DNA of 64,000 nucleotides, taken from CAYUQT01 sp964596165. GTDB taxonomy: Bacteria; Planctomycetota; Phycisphaerae; UBA1845; JAFGLZ01. Position 1 is the stretch's first letter, and each line of letters starts with the position of its first letter. Below the pieces are notes generated by a model, which had not been told where the DNA came from, did no database searches, and saw nothing but the letters and a program-made list of their open reading frames with translations. Below are positions 1-7,485 of the stretch, in pieces. The position numbers were made by a program, and so were the translations under genes. The stretch lies in the NCBI GenBank assembly GCA_964596165.1, contig CAZQTW010000010.1, positions 1 to 64,000 on the forward strand, in the 5' to 3' direction.

Positions 1-2
1 CG

Positions 3-50
3 GCGGCCAACGACGACTCCGGGGTGGCGAGCGTGCCCGGAAAGGCCTGA
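3..50 (+). CDS. Possible C-terminal tail of an upstream gene (partial)
   Basis: The third frame from the window edge reads about 15 residues (ending SVPGKA) and then a TGA stop at 48-50. The other two forward frames give less protein-like Arg/Pro-rich sequence. The rest of the gene, if there is one, lies outside the window, so no function can be given. The call is weak because the stretch is so short. Confidence 0.25.
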   Translation, partial: AANDDSGVASVPGKA

Positions 51-234
51 GTAGTGTGTCAAGTTCGGGCCGCGAGCGGCGGGGCTCAGCGTGGCTTGCG
101 GATAGGCTCGCCCTCTTGGGGAAATGTCGGGAACCCGTGGTCAAGAAGGTGTGTCCGCGGATAGGTAAAGGTCCCTTTCGGAAGATCCGATACCCCATGA
201 GGAGAGGTGAGGTTTCATCGGACTGGAGAAGCCC

Positions 235-627
235 ATGCGACGCGAATTTGCGGATTATCTCTTGGCAAGAGGCCTGATCGACGAATCGGCTTTGCAGCGA
301 TTGGCGGGCGAAGGATGGAACATCCGGGACCCGATCGGCTTGCTCGCGTATGCTCATGGCCTGTTGCCCGCCGACAGCATCGAGGAAATCCTGACCAAGC
401 AGCGCGACATGGATCTCCGGTTCGGCGAGACGGCGGTCCGCATGGGCCTGCTGACCAACCAGCAGGTAGACATCCTGCTGATGATTCAACAGTACCGCGC
501 GGCGATGGAGTTGGGTGAGGCCCTCGCACTTTGGGGACGCATCGATTTGGATGACATGCTCCGCGCCTTCCATCAGTTTTGGGCGGCGAAGGTTCAATCG
601 CGGATTACAAGCGCGGCGAAGTCCTAG
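235..627 (+). CDS. Small hypothetical protein, repeat-helical, possibly MshEN/GspE-N-like
   Basis: A 130-residue soluble protein with no signal peptide or membrane segment. A GGAGAAG ribosome-binding site lies just upstream of the ATG. It is built of short helical units of the type 'A-x-x-L-L-x-x-G-L-x-x-x-x-L', seen near residues 7-20, 40-55 and 65-80 (GETAVRMGLLTNQQVDILL). This pattern resembles the N-terminal domain of type II secretion/pilus ATPases that binds c-di-GMP or partner proteins, but the match is by eye and the domain is not assigned with confidence. It stands alone, 285 bases before an exported polysaccharide lyase on the same strand, and no partner can be inferred from its neighbours. 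Confidence 0.7.
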   Translation: MRREFADYLLARGLIDESALQRLAGEGWNIRDPIGLLAYAHGLLPADSIEEILTKQRDMDLRFGETAVRMGLLTNQQVDILLMIQQYRAAMELGEALALWGRIDLDDMLRAFHQFWAAKVQSRITSAAKS

Positions 628-912
628 CGCCCCGATCAATTCATTTCCAGAAGGTCTGTGAGAAGGCATGCGGATGGTTCCGCGCCTTGATGGCCCCGGA
701 TTCTTGGTGGGCCTGCCGGGCGTCTCGCTCTCTGCCTCTTGATTGCATTTCCAGATTCCTCGGTCGAGGATAGACTTTCCGTACGGGCGGTTGCCGAACC
801 GCGTCGCCTTCCCACCCGTGCCCGGTCGGCCGCCATCGTAAGGGGCGTCGATTCCGCGAACGGGTGTGCGACCGCTACCCCGGCAAGCCGCAAAACGAAG
901 GAGGATCCCTGC

Positions 913-3144
913 ATGATTCGCGGCATTCGAATGGCGGTATCGGTATGGTCGGCGTGTGGCATTGTGGGAAGTGCGGCGGTGGTCGCGGCCGAACGACAAA
1001 GGCTTGTCTTCGAGGTCGAGGAGTGGACGACGCCCCAGGATGCCTGGCAGAAGGACAAGGACTCCGAGGCGACGTGGAATCTGTGGAGCAAGGACAGCGA
1101 CGCCAAGAAGAAGTGGTCCGGCGGCGTCGTTCTCCGATCGCCCACAATAATGGCGGACCGGGCGAGGCCGGAGGACGGGGCACCCGTCTTGCACACCCAT
1201 ATCACGGGGATCGCAAACGGACGGTGGGCGGTCCATCTGCACAACGTGGGGCGCACGCTGGCCGTCTCATTGGACGGTCAGCAATGGAAACGCGTTGGCG
1301 GCAGCAAGGCCCTCATCGGCGTCTTTGAGATTCGCAACGGCACCTTCGATCTCTGGGTAGATGATCGTTATGCGACGCCGGAGAACCCCGGCTCAGCTTA
1401 CTACGATTGTCTGGAGTTCGTGCCGATGCCGGATCGTATCGCCAAGCCGAAGGTTAAGGGTTGGGCCCAACGGCGCCTTACCGAACGATTGGACCGTGGC
1501 CTGGTGGCAATGCCGGTCGAAGGCGGGGGCGTCTATCTTGGATGGCGACTGCTCGCCGACGATGCGAAGGGCATTGGATTCAACGTCTATCGCGCGACAG
1601 CCGGCGGCGCGCCGATCAGACTCAATCGCGAATTGATTGTAAAGACGACGGATTTCGTTGATCCGTCCCGACCCGAGAATGCAGAGATCGGCTACTTTGT
1701 CCGTGCGGTGGGCAACGGACAGGAAGGCAAGCCATCCGAGACGGTGTCTGTCCGGCCCGACGCGAAGGCGACGGGATACCTCTCGCTCAAACTGGCCGGC
1801 ACGTCTTCGTTCCAGAAGGTGGGCATCGCGGATCTCAACGGAGACGGCAGGTACGATTTCGTCATCAAGCAGCCGAACAGCAACGTTGATCCCTACGTCA
1901 AGTACTGGAAGAAGAGCCCCGGTACATACAAGATCGAGGCTTACCTGGCGGATGGGACGTTTCTCTGGCGGAACGACCTGGGCTGGTCGATCGAACAGGG
2001 CATCTGGTACTCGCCGTACGTCGTCTACGACCTCGACGGCGACGGCAAGGCCGAGGTGGCGATCAAGACCGGTGAAGGCGACCCCCGCGACCCGAACGGA
2101 CGCGTGGTATCCGGGCCGGAGTATCTCTCTGTCTGGGACGGTCTGACGGGAAAGGAGAAGCTTCGTGTGCCGTGGATCTCACGAGAGGGATTTCCGGCGT
2201 ACAACTATTCGTCGCGCAACCAGCTCGGCATCGCCTTCCTCGACGGCAAGACTCCCTGCCTGATCGTTGCCCGCGGGACGTACAACGTCATGAGGGTAGT
2301 TGCCTACCAATACCACAATGGGAAGCTTGAGGAGCTGTGGCGGTGGAACGATGAGGAAGAGGGTCCCTTGTATCGCGGTCAGGGCGCCCACTACATGCAT
2401 TGCGTCGACGTGGATCAGGATGGTCTTGACGAGGTCATCCTCGGCAGTTGCGTGTTGGATGACGACGGCACGGGACTCTGGTCGACGGGGCTGGGACATC
2501 CCGACCACTGTTACGTCGGTGATATCGACCCGTCTCGAGCCGGCCTGGAGATCTACTACGGCGTCGAACCGGGAGGACCGGCAAACAAGATGTGCGTGGT
2601 GGATGCCAAGACCGGCAAGATCCTCTGGGGTCTCCAGGAGCGAACCTACCACATCCATTCCTCGGGGCTGTGCGCGGATTTCGACCCCCATCATGTCGGC
2701 ATGGAATGTTACGGCGGGGAGGCCGAGAAGGAGCCTCGCGGCAAGAACCGTCGTTGGTTGTTTTCGGCCAAAGGTGAATTGCTGGCGACTGAGAAGACCT
2801 GGGACAAGGGGCTGAGTCCTCGCGCGGTGTACTGGGACGCGGACGCGTACCGCGAGCTTGTGATCGGAGAAACCGTCCGCGCGTTTGACGACCAGATCGT
2901 CACCAAGGGCATTCAGGGATACCAAGCAGCATGGGCCGACATCGTCGGCGATTGGCGAGAGGAGATCATCACATCGGTTGAAGGGGAATTGCGGATCTAC
3001 ACGACGACGATCCCGGCGGCCGATCGGCGGGTGTGCCTGATGCAGGATCCGATCCACCGAATCGACGTGGCACACCTAGCGATGGGTTATGCCCAGCCGC
3101 CGATGACGAGCTTCTGCCCGTCGGCACTACCGTCTGAGAGGTGA
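913..3144 (+). CDS. Exported rhamnogalacturonan lyase, PL11 family
   Basis: Predicted to cleave the rhamnogalacturonan-I backbone of pectin by beta-elimination outside the cytoplasm. The ATG at 913 is chosen over earlier in-frame ATGs because it follows a strong AAGGAGG site and opens a signal peptide (MIRGIRMAVSVWSACG...VAA). About 743 residues. The first ~190 residues resemble a carbohydrate-binding or beta-sandwich domain. The PL11 part starts near 'GVYLGWRLLADD' with the family's FNVYR motif, then a beta-propeller with Asp-rich calcium loops (DLNGDGRYDF, DLDGDGKAEVAIKTGEG), and ends with the family-typical GDWREEII and LRIYTTT...HLAMGYAQPP segments. Family PL11 includes Bacillus YesW/YesX. 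The extra N-terminal domain is longer than in those enzymes. No other pectin gene is adjacent. Confidence 0.9.
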   Translation: MIRGIRMAVSVWSACGIVGSAAVVAAERQRLVFEVEEWTTPQDAWQKDKDSEATWNLWSKDSDAKKKWSGGVVLRSPTIMADRARPEDGAPVLHTHITGIANGRWAVHLHNVGRTLAVSLDGQQWKRVGGSKALIGVFEIRNGTFDLWVDDRYATPENPGSAYYDCLEFVPMPDRIAKPKVKGWAQRRLTERLDRGLVAMPVEGGGVYLGWRLLADDAKGIGFNVYRATAGGAPIRLNRELIVKTTDFVDPSRPENAEIGYFVRAVGNGQEGKPSETVSVRPDAKATGYLSLKLAGTSSFQKVGIADLNGDGRYDFVIKQPNSNVDPYVKYWKKSPGTYKIEAYLADGTFLWRNDLGWSIEQGIWYSPYVVYDLDGDGKAEVAIKTGEGDPRDPNGRVVSGPEYLSVWDGLTGKEKLRVPWISREGFPAYNYSSRNQLGIAFLDGKTPCLIVARGTYNVMRVVAYQYHNGKLEELWRWNDEEEGPLYRGQGAHYMHCVDVDQDGLDEVILGSCVLDDDGTGLWSTGLGHPDHCYVGDIDPSRAGLEIYYGVEPGGPANKMCVVDAKTGKILWGLQERTYHIHSSGLCADFDPHHVGMECYGGEAEKEPRGKNRRWLFSAKGELLATEKTWDKGLSPRAVYWDADAYRELVIGETVRAFDDQIVTKGIQGYQAAWADIVGDWREEIITSVEGELRIYTTTIPAADRRVCLMQDPIHRIDVAHLAMGYAQPPMTSFCPSALPSER

Positions 3145-3353
3145 ACACGGCCACCCTTGCGTGGAACATGCCACCCGTCATTGTCGTGTGATCTCTTACA
3201 CAGCTATCGTGCAGAATCTTCTCGGACCGGCAAAGTCTGCCCTGTTTGGCTAGTGGGCGAAGCCCGCGCCGAGCCTTCGTGGTGAAGTGTCGGGGTTATG
3301 CCACCTGCTATCGCTCCAAGGAGAGGCGGTCTGAGGTGTTTCCGATTGTCCGT

Positions 3354-4307
3354 CTACTTGGGGCAGACGTAGAGATACGTCGCCGCGAACTTGGCTGCGT
3401 TGTTGTGGACGTAGAGAAGGTACCGGTCCGGTGTATCGACGATCACGGGCGACGGCTCGGGGGCGATGGGATTGCCCTGGTACCTGGTCCAATGAATCAG
3501 GTCCCGCGATGTGGCGAGGCCGGATTGCCATCGGTTCCCACATGCGTGGTAGTACATGTGGTACAGGCCGTTGACCTTTATGACACTGTCCGCAGCCACT
3601 ACCTTGTCCTCCCAGCCCTTGCCCTTTCTCATTACGGGATTCTGTGGGCTGCGTGTCCAGTGCCTGCCATCCGATGAGGTAGCCAGGGCGATGTCGCCGG
3701 GTGGGCCGCCTTCATAGAGCATGTACCAATGGGGACCCTCTTTCCACGCGAGGGGTGTGCCGACCCAGTCCTTCTCCCACGAGTGGTTCGGCTCCTTTTC
3801 AAGGACGTTTCCATAAGGCGTCCAGTGGATCTTGTCCTTCGACGTCAGCAAGTGGATGACGGTGCGGCCCAACGACTCGTCTTCGGCGTACATGCAGTAC
3901 GTGTCGCCGTCCTTCACGACGGACATGTCCTCTGCCCAGCGGGCGGTGAAGACAGGGTTGCCGGGATACTTCTTCCAGTGCATACCGTCGTCCGATGTCG
4001 CGTAGCCGAGCTTGACCAGCTTGGGGACATCCTGCTTGTAGGGACCACTCCAGCCCGCATACCAGCCATGGAATTGGCCGTCCTCATAGATGACCCACAT
4101 GCGTTCACGGGTGTTCTCGTCCCAACTGCCGGGCGGGCCAGACGGCAGTACGGGTTTGACGGCCGCAGGCGTCCATCCCACCAGGCTCTTGTTCGGGGCC
4201 TCGGCCGCCGTGTTGCCAGCCAGCGGCTGGCCGGCGAAGACAACCGGTAAGGCATTCAAAGCTAAGACGAGCCATGTGACACACCACACAACACCGCGTT
4301 TCTGCAT
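3354..4307 (-). CDS. Secreted five-bladed beta-propeller glycosidase-like protein
   Basis: About 317 residues. The ATG at 4307 is preferred over the longer frame because it has a GGGGAG site upstream and begins a clear signal peptide (MQKRGVVWCVTWLVLALNALPVVFAGQ). The mature part repeats the motif 'Y-A-T-S-x-D-G-x-H-W-x-x' several times (YATSDDGMHWKKYPGNPVF, ATSSDGRHWTRSPQNPVM, ATSRDLIHWTRYQGNPI), as in GH43/GH32/GH62-like and GH130-like propellers. Acidic candidates such as AEDMSVVKDG sit where catalytic Asp residues are found, but the exact family cannot be fixed by eye. It converges with the PL11 lyase; the intervening 209 bases show no clear terminator. Probably acts on plant or algal polysaccharide. 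Confidence 0.75.
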   Translation of the reverse strand: MQKRGVVWCVTWLVLALNALPVVFAGQPLAGNTAAEAPNKSLVGWTPAAVKPVLPSGPPGSWDENTRERMWVIYEDGQFHGWYAGWSGPYKQDVPKLVKLGYATSDDGMHWKKYPGNPVFTARWAEDMSVVKDGDTYCMYAEDESLGRTVIHLLTSKDKIHWTPYGNVLEKEPNHSWEKDWVGTPLAWKEGPHWYMLYEGGPPGDIALATSSDGRHWTRSPQNPVMRKGKGWEDKVVAADSVIKVNGLYHMYYHACGNRWQSGLATSRDLIHWTRYQGNPIAPEPSPVIVDTPDRYLLYVHNNAAKFAATYLYVCPK

Positions 4308-4332
4308 GGCACACTCCCCATTCTTCGGCCGG

Positions 4333-4545
4333 TCACAGCTCTCGCCCGTATAGATACCCATACGCCGCACCAACGAAGCCCGCACCGCCGACGATGTTCC
4401 CCAGTGTCACCGGCACCAGGTTATTGTTGAGGAACTCGAGCCAAGTCACCTTTGCACCGTAGAAGATGCCGGCGGGGACGAAGAACACGTCAGCCACGCT
4501 GTGCTCGAGACCCAAGGTAGGACCAGTACGTAGTTGGCCATACGC
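4333..4545 (-). pseudogene. Remnant of a formate/nitrite transporter (FNT family), C-terminal end only
   Basis: The last 60 codons read LGLEHSVADVFFVPAGIFYG, then NNLVPVTLGNIVGGAGFVGAAYGYLY, which is the diagnostic C-terminal signature of FocA/NirC channels (xxEHSVANMFxxPxGI and NNLIPVTLGNIVGG). FNT proteins are normally about 270-290 residues; only the last transmembrane helices survive. Just upstream another frame reads MANYVLVLP, compatible with the preceding helix, so a frameshift near 4515 is likely. The rest is gone and is replaced by transposase debris. It lies 25 bases upstream of the start of the secreted glycosidase, on the same strand. Confidence 0.75.
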
Positions 4546-4724
4546 CCCCCGATGCCTGCTTCAGTAGACGATTCTAGCACGGTGGGTAGTCGAGGTAAAT
4601 CCAGTCCCTCAGAACCCAGCGGTTCCGCAGGGAATTGGGAAGAAGCTGGTACTGTCAAGGAAAGAGGCATGGTTTGGGAAGGTAGGCAGATTCGCGGTGG
4701 GTTTTTGAGGGTTGGGGATGCGGT

Positions 4725-5032
4725 TCGATGGCGTTTGGGACCGCTTGCATGCCACGTTATTGGCGCACCTAAACGCGGCCGACCAGATAGACTGGTCGCG
4801 TGCCATACTCGTTGCGTGCCCGTGGCATCATGCCCCTGATCGCCCGTCGCCGCACAGCAAACGGCAGCGGATTGGGTGTAACGCAATGGGTCATCGAGCG
4901 TACGCTGTCTTGGCTTCATCAGTTCCGTCGCCTTCGGGTCCGATACGAGCGCCGGTCCGACATCCACGAGTCATTCCTGACGATCGGCTGTTGTCTGATC
5001 TGCTGGCGATTCCTCGAAAAGGGGTTTTGTTG
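4725..5032 (+). pseudogene. Decayed IS5-family transposase with internal deletion and frameshift
   Basis: Two fragments of one DDE transposase are fused. Bases ~4725-4800 read VWDRLHATLLAHLNAADQID then WSRA, the conserved block before the first catalytic Asp. From ~4800, in another frame, the DNA reads LRARGIMPLIARR, then WVIERTLSWLHQFRRLRVRY and ERRSDIHESFLTIGCCLICW, the conserved C-terminal block holding the catalytic Glu (WVIERT). The roughly 100 codons between are missing, including both Asp-containing segments, so the product cannot be active. The fragment stops near RFLEK, where sequence matching a minus-strand gene begins. No terminal inverted repeats were recognised. Confidence 0.8.
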
Positions 5033-5272
5033 GACGGTCTTAGGGACATAGAGCTGACGAGTCCGTCCGGCTTCCGTAATGACCAGATACAGGCTCTCGT
5101 GCCCCTCGCCCCGGACGCACTTACAGCCTGGCTTTCCACAGACCCTCCGCCGAACCAGCAGGCTGCCCCGCAGGATCGCCCTCTGGTCGATCAGTTGAGC
5201 CAGTTCGGAGCGGAGACGACGTTCCTGTGCCGACATGGCGGCACGGGGGATGATACGGTCCTTTTCTGACAT
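5033..5272 (-). pseudogene. Truncated DUF6788-type protein (transposon-associated)
   Basis: Reads MSEKDRII...AQERRLRSELAQLIDQRAIL then RGSLLVRRRVCGKPGCKC and GHESLYLVITEAGRTRQLYV, matching the small family annotated DUF6788 that often accompanies transposases. The CGKPGCKC cysteine motif is intact. Family members normally continue with a basic helical tail; here after about residue 78 (LYVPKTV) the frame runs into the antisense of the IS5 remnant, so the 3' end has been replaced. A possible reading frame still continues to 4919 but is not family-like. Its function is not known to me. A 9-bp inverted repeat spans its start codon. Confidence 0.6.
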
Positions 5273-5289
5273 ATATCTACTATGTCAGA
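5265..5289. repeat. 9-bp perfect inverted repeat over the DUF6788 start codon
   Basis: TCTGACATA (5265-5273) and its reverse complement TATGTCAGA (5281-5289) flank a 7-base spacer (tatctac). The left arm contains the ATG of the DUF6788 fragment on the minus strand. The surrounding ~50 bases are much more A+T-rich than the window average. It may be the end of a lost mobile element, a regulatory palindrome or a hairpin in the leader; the sequence does not decide. Confidence 0.6.
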
Positions 5290-5443
5290 TACCCGACTAT
5301 TTGTCAAGCAAGAAAATGAATGCGAATTTGCTCCCCCTCCCGTCAGAGTCCTGAAAACCCCCTCAAGGCAGGGCTACTCGCGAAAAACAGACCTGAGGTT
5401 GCGGAATCGCTGCTCAGAACCGGCATGGCAGGAGTCGCCCCCC

Positions 5444-6634
5444 CTACCAGCTCTGGTCAAACCACTCGTACTGGCCAAACAGGTTCCGGATCTTGACGGT
5501 CTTGCCCGAATCAAGTGTGACGTAGCCGTTGTAAAGGCCGAATGCCGGGCGGCCGATGGTGTGGAGCGGCCCGATCCGGGTGTCCGTCACTCTGACCTTC
5601 TCGGGAGTCAGCGTCAGGTCCACCCGGTTATCCTCGGACATGACCCGCCATGGTCTCATCTCATCGCGCTTCGGCACGGTACATCGAACAGGTCCGATCT
5701 TGTGCAGTCGGCCGTCGTGAAAGACTGCATTTTCGGCGGCGTTCTTGGGATCGTTGCCGTGGCCCAGGTTCCAGCCGACCAGCTTGCCGTCTTCGTCGCG
5801 GCCCGAGGCGGTCGACCAGTACCAGAAGGTTCTGTCCGGATAGTATCCGCGTCCGAAGTCCAACATGCCGAAACAATCCTCGGGGCTGAGGCGGATCGTC
5901 TCGGTTCCCAGGCGGACTTCGCCGGCGGCCGTCATACAGTTGATCTTGTGGCTGTAGTACGATCGTTTGGGATTGACCGCATGGCTGGCGCAGATCGATT
6001 CATGGCCGGCGGGCTGATGCAGATCGATCTTCACGGCCAGACCGGTCTTCGCGAAGTTCGGCCAGTCCACGCGAATCCTTCGGTACTCACCGTCCACCTC
6101 AAACGACGCGGTAACGATCTTGCACGCGAATTCGGTGCGGCCGGCCGTGCTGTTCCGCATCATGGGGGTTTCGGGATCCGCCGCACGCAGATGGAATCCT
6201 TCGACGAACTCGCGAGTCTTGCGCGTGTAGATGTGGGCGGCGAAGAACGCGGTGTAGCCGACCCACGCGACGAGGAAGTTGATCTGGTGCTCGGGCGTCA
6301 CAATGTGATACATATCCCATTTCTTCATCCGAAGACGCTGCACGGAGCGGATCGGAAGGAAGTTGGCGTCTTCGAAGTTCAGATCGAGGTAGGGTCTTCG
6401 AGACCACGCACACGGCGTAGTCCCGTCGGGTTGAACGATCGGGCCCGGCCTGGTGATCTCGATAAGGTCGGCATGGGTGCATTCGTAAGCCGGGTCCGGC
6501 ACCGGCGGCACAAGTACGTCTTGGTCCGCGGGCTCGGCGGCGAACGATATGAGACGCCGGTCGACGGCAAGGCCGACAGCCGCGGTGCCGGACAGCGTGA
6601 GAAACGCCCGTCGAGTTGGTTGTTGGAGTCGCAT
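5444..6634 (-). CDS. Tat-exported DUF2804-family protein
   Basis: About 396 residues starting at MRLQQPTRRAFLTLSG; the RR-x-F-L motif followed by a hydrophobic stretch indicates Tat export. A GATAGG site lies upstream of this ATG; an ATG nine codons earlier is possible. The body matches the DUF2804 pattern: an N-terminal 'N-F-x-D-A-N...R-M-K-K-W-D-M-Y-H-I-V-T' segment, a central beta-rich domain and a GRGYYPDRTFWYWSTASG then GWNLGHG motif near the middle. The biochemical role of DUF2804 is not established; the fold resembles lipocalin/CrtC-like beta-barrels that act on hydrophobic ligands. It stands alone between transposon debris and a toxin-antitoxin pair. Confidence 0.8.
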   Translation of the reverse strand: MRLQQPTRRAFLTLSGTAAVGLAVDRRLISFAAEPADQDVLVPPVPDPAYECTHADLIEITRPGPIVQPDGTTPCAWSRRPYLDLNFEDANFLPIRSVQRLRMKKWDMYHIVTPEHQINFLVAWVGYTAFFAAHIYTRKTREFVEGFHLRAADPETPMMRNSTAGRTEFACKIVTASFEVDGEYRRIRVDWPNFAKTGLAVKIDLHQPAGHESICASHAVNPKRSYYSHKINCMTAAGEVRLGTETIRLSPEDCFGMLDFGRGYYPDRTFWYWSTASGRDEDGKLVGWNLGHGNDPKNAAENAVFHDGRLHKIGPVRCTVPKRDEMRPWRVMSEDNRVDLTLTPEKVRVTDTRIGPLHTIGRPAFGLYNGYVTLDSGKTVKIRNLFGQYEWFDQSW

Positions 6635-6671
6635 CGGATCGCACCTATCACGATGTGTCACGTGGCTCGTA

Positions 6672-7064
6672 TCACTCTTGCGAAGCCGGTGGTTCTTGAC
6701 GCGTCAAGGGAAGCACGCGGACTCTCGCACGAGAAGCCTCGACAACAACCATCGATCCCTTCTCAAGGTCTGCTTCATGCCCCCCGAGAATACCGACGGT
6801 CAGGCCTTCTTGCGAGGACGGAAAGATGTCTCTAACACGGACCTGAATCACGCTTGGGCCCTTTCCCTGGGTGGCGGCGAGGATCGCCCCGAAGTCAAGA
6901 TCGTGCGTGAAAACCACGTATCCGTTGTCGACAGCCCCGTTCATGATCGTCCGATCGGCTGCGCGCGGATCTCCTGTTTGGGACCGGTGCACGCAGGTCC
7001 ATCCCTGCTTTCGCAGAACGTCGCACCAGTCAGGTGACAGATTCCTGTCAACAAGGATCTTCAT
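6672..7064 (-). CDS. DUF5615 family PIN-like toxin
   Basis: About 130 residues beginning MKILVDRNLSPDW, the hallmark of DUF5615/Mut7-C PIN-like proteins: an N-terminal 'K-I-L-x-D-x-N-L-S' acidic strand, then VVFTHDLDFG with a second acidic cluster and a C-terminal strand (RVRVLPL). PIN-fold enzymes are metal-dependent RNases, and the conserved Asp residues are present here. The ATG at 7064 overlaps the upstream DUF433 stop (ATGA), so the two are translationally coupled, as expected for a type II toxin-antitoxin operon. Function is inferred from family and context. Confidence 0.85.
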   Translation of the reverse strand: MKILVDRNLSPDWCDVLRKQGWTCVHRSQTGDPRAADRTIMNGAVDNGYVVFTHDLDFGAILAATQGKGPSVIQVRVRDIFPSSQEGLTVGILGGHEADLEKGSMVVVEASRARVRVLPLTRQEPPASQE

Positions 7065-7291
7065 GTCCGGGCAAGCGGTAGTTCGGACTCCTCCAAGCGC
7101 CAAGCGGCATAGGCGAGCGCTTCCTGGAGGTCTTCCTGGTCGAGATAGGGACAGGCTTTCAGGATTTCCGCCGTGGACCGCCCGGCCGCCATCAGACCTA
7201 CGATCATGCCCACGGTCACTCGGAGGCCACGGATGCACGGCTTGCCGCCCATGATCGCTGGGTCAAACGTAATCCGGGAAAACTCAGACAT
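7061..7291 (-). CDS. DUF433 family antitoxin-like protein
   Basis: A 76-residue protein matching DUF433: ITFDPAIMGGKPCIRGLRVT at the start, VGMIVGLMAAGRSTAEILKA in the middle (helix-turn-helix-like) and a YLDQEDLQEALAYAAW helix at the end. A GAGGAGG site sits 8 bases upstream of the ATG. It precedes and overlaps the DUF5615 gene by four bases. Family members are thought to bind and neutralise the PIN-like partner and to repress their own promoter, which would lie in 7292-7400. Confidence 0.85.
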   Translation of the reverse strand: MSEFSRITFDPAIMGGKPCIRGLRVTVGMIVGLMAAGRSTAEILKACPYLDQEDLQEALAYAAWRLEESELPLART

Positions 7292-7485
7292 ATCCGGACC
7301 TCCTCAGTCATGGTCCAACAGCAATCTCATCATACCTCGCGAAACGCCGGCGTGCGACCATCACTTCTGATCCACTTGCCGCCCTCAGGAGTCTGTGTCT
7401 CGGCGGATTTGCCACGATGCGATTGAGGTACCGGGTTGACCGGCCCGAAACGCCAGCAACCCATCGACCGACGTGCAATCGAAGC

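Noticed and set aside
5282..6835. A 517-codon plus-strand frame
   Set aside because: Antisense to the DUF2804 gene, which has a Tat signal and family motifs; the frame reads Arg/Val/Asp-rich and unlike protein families.
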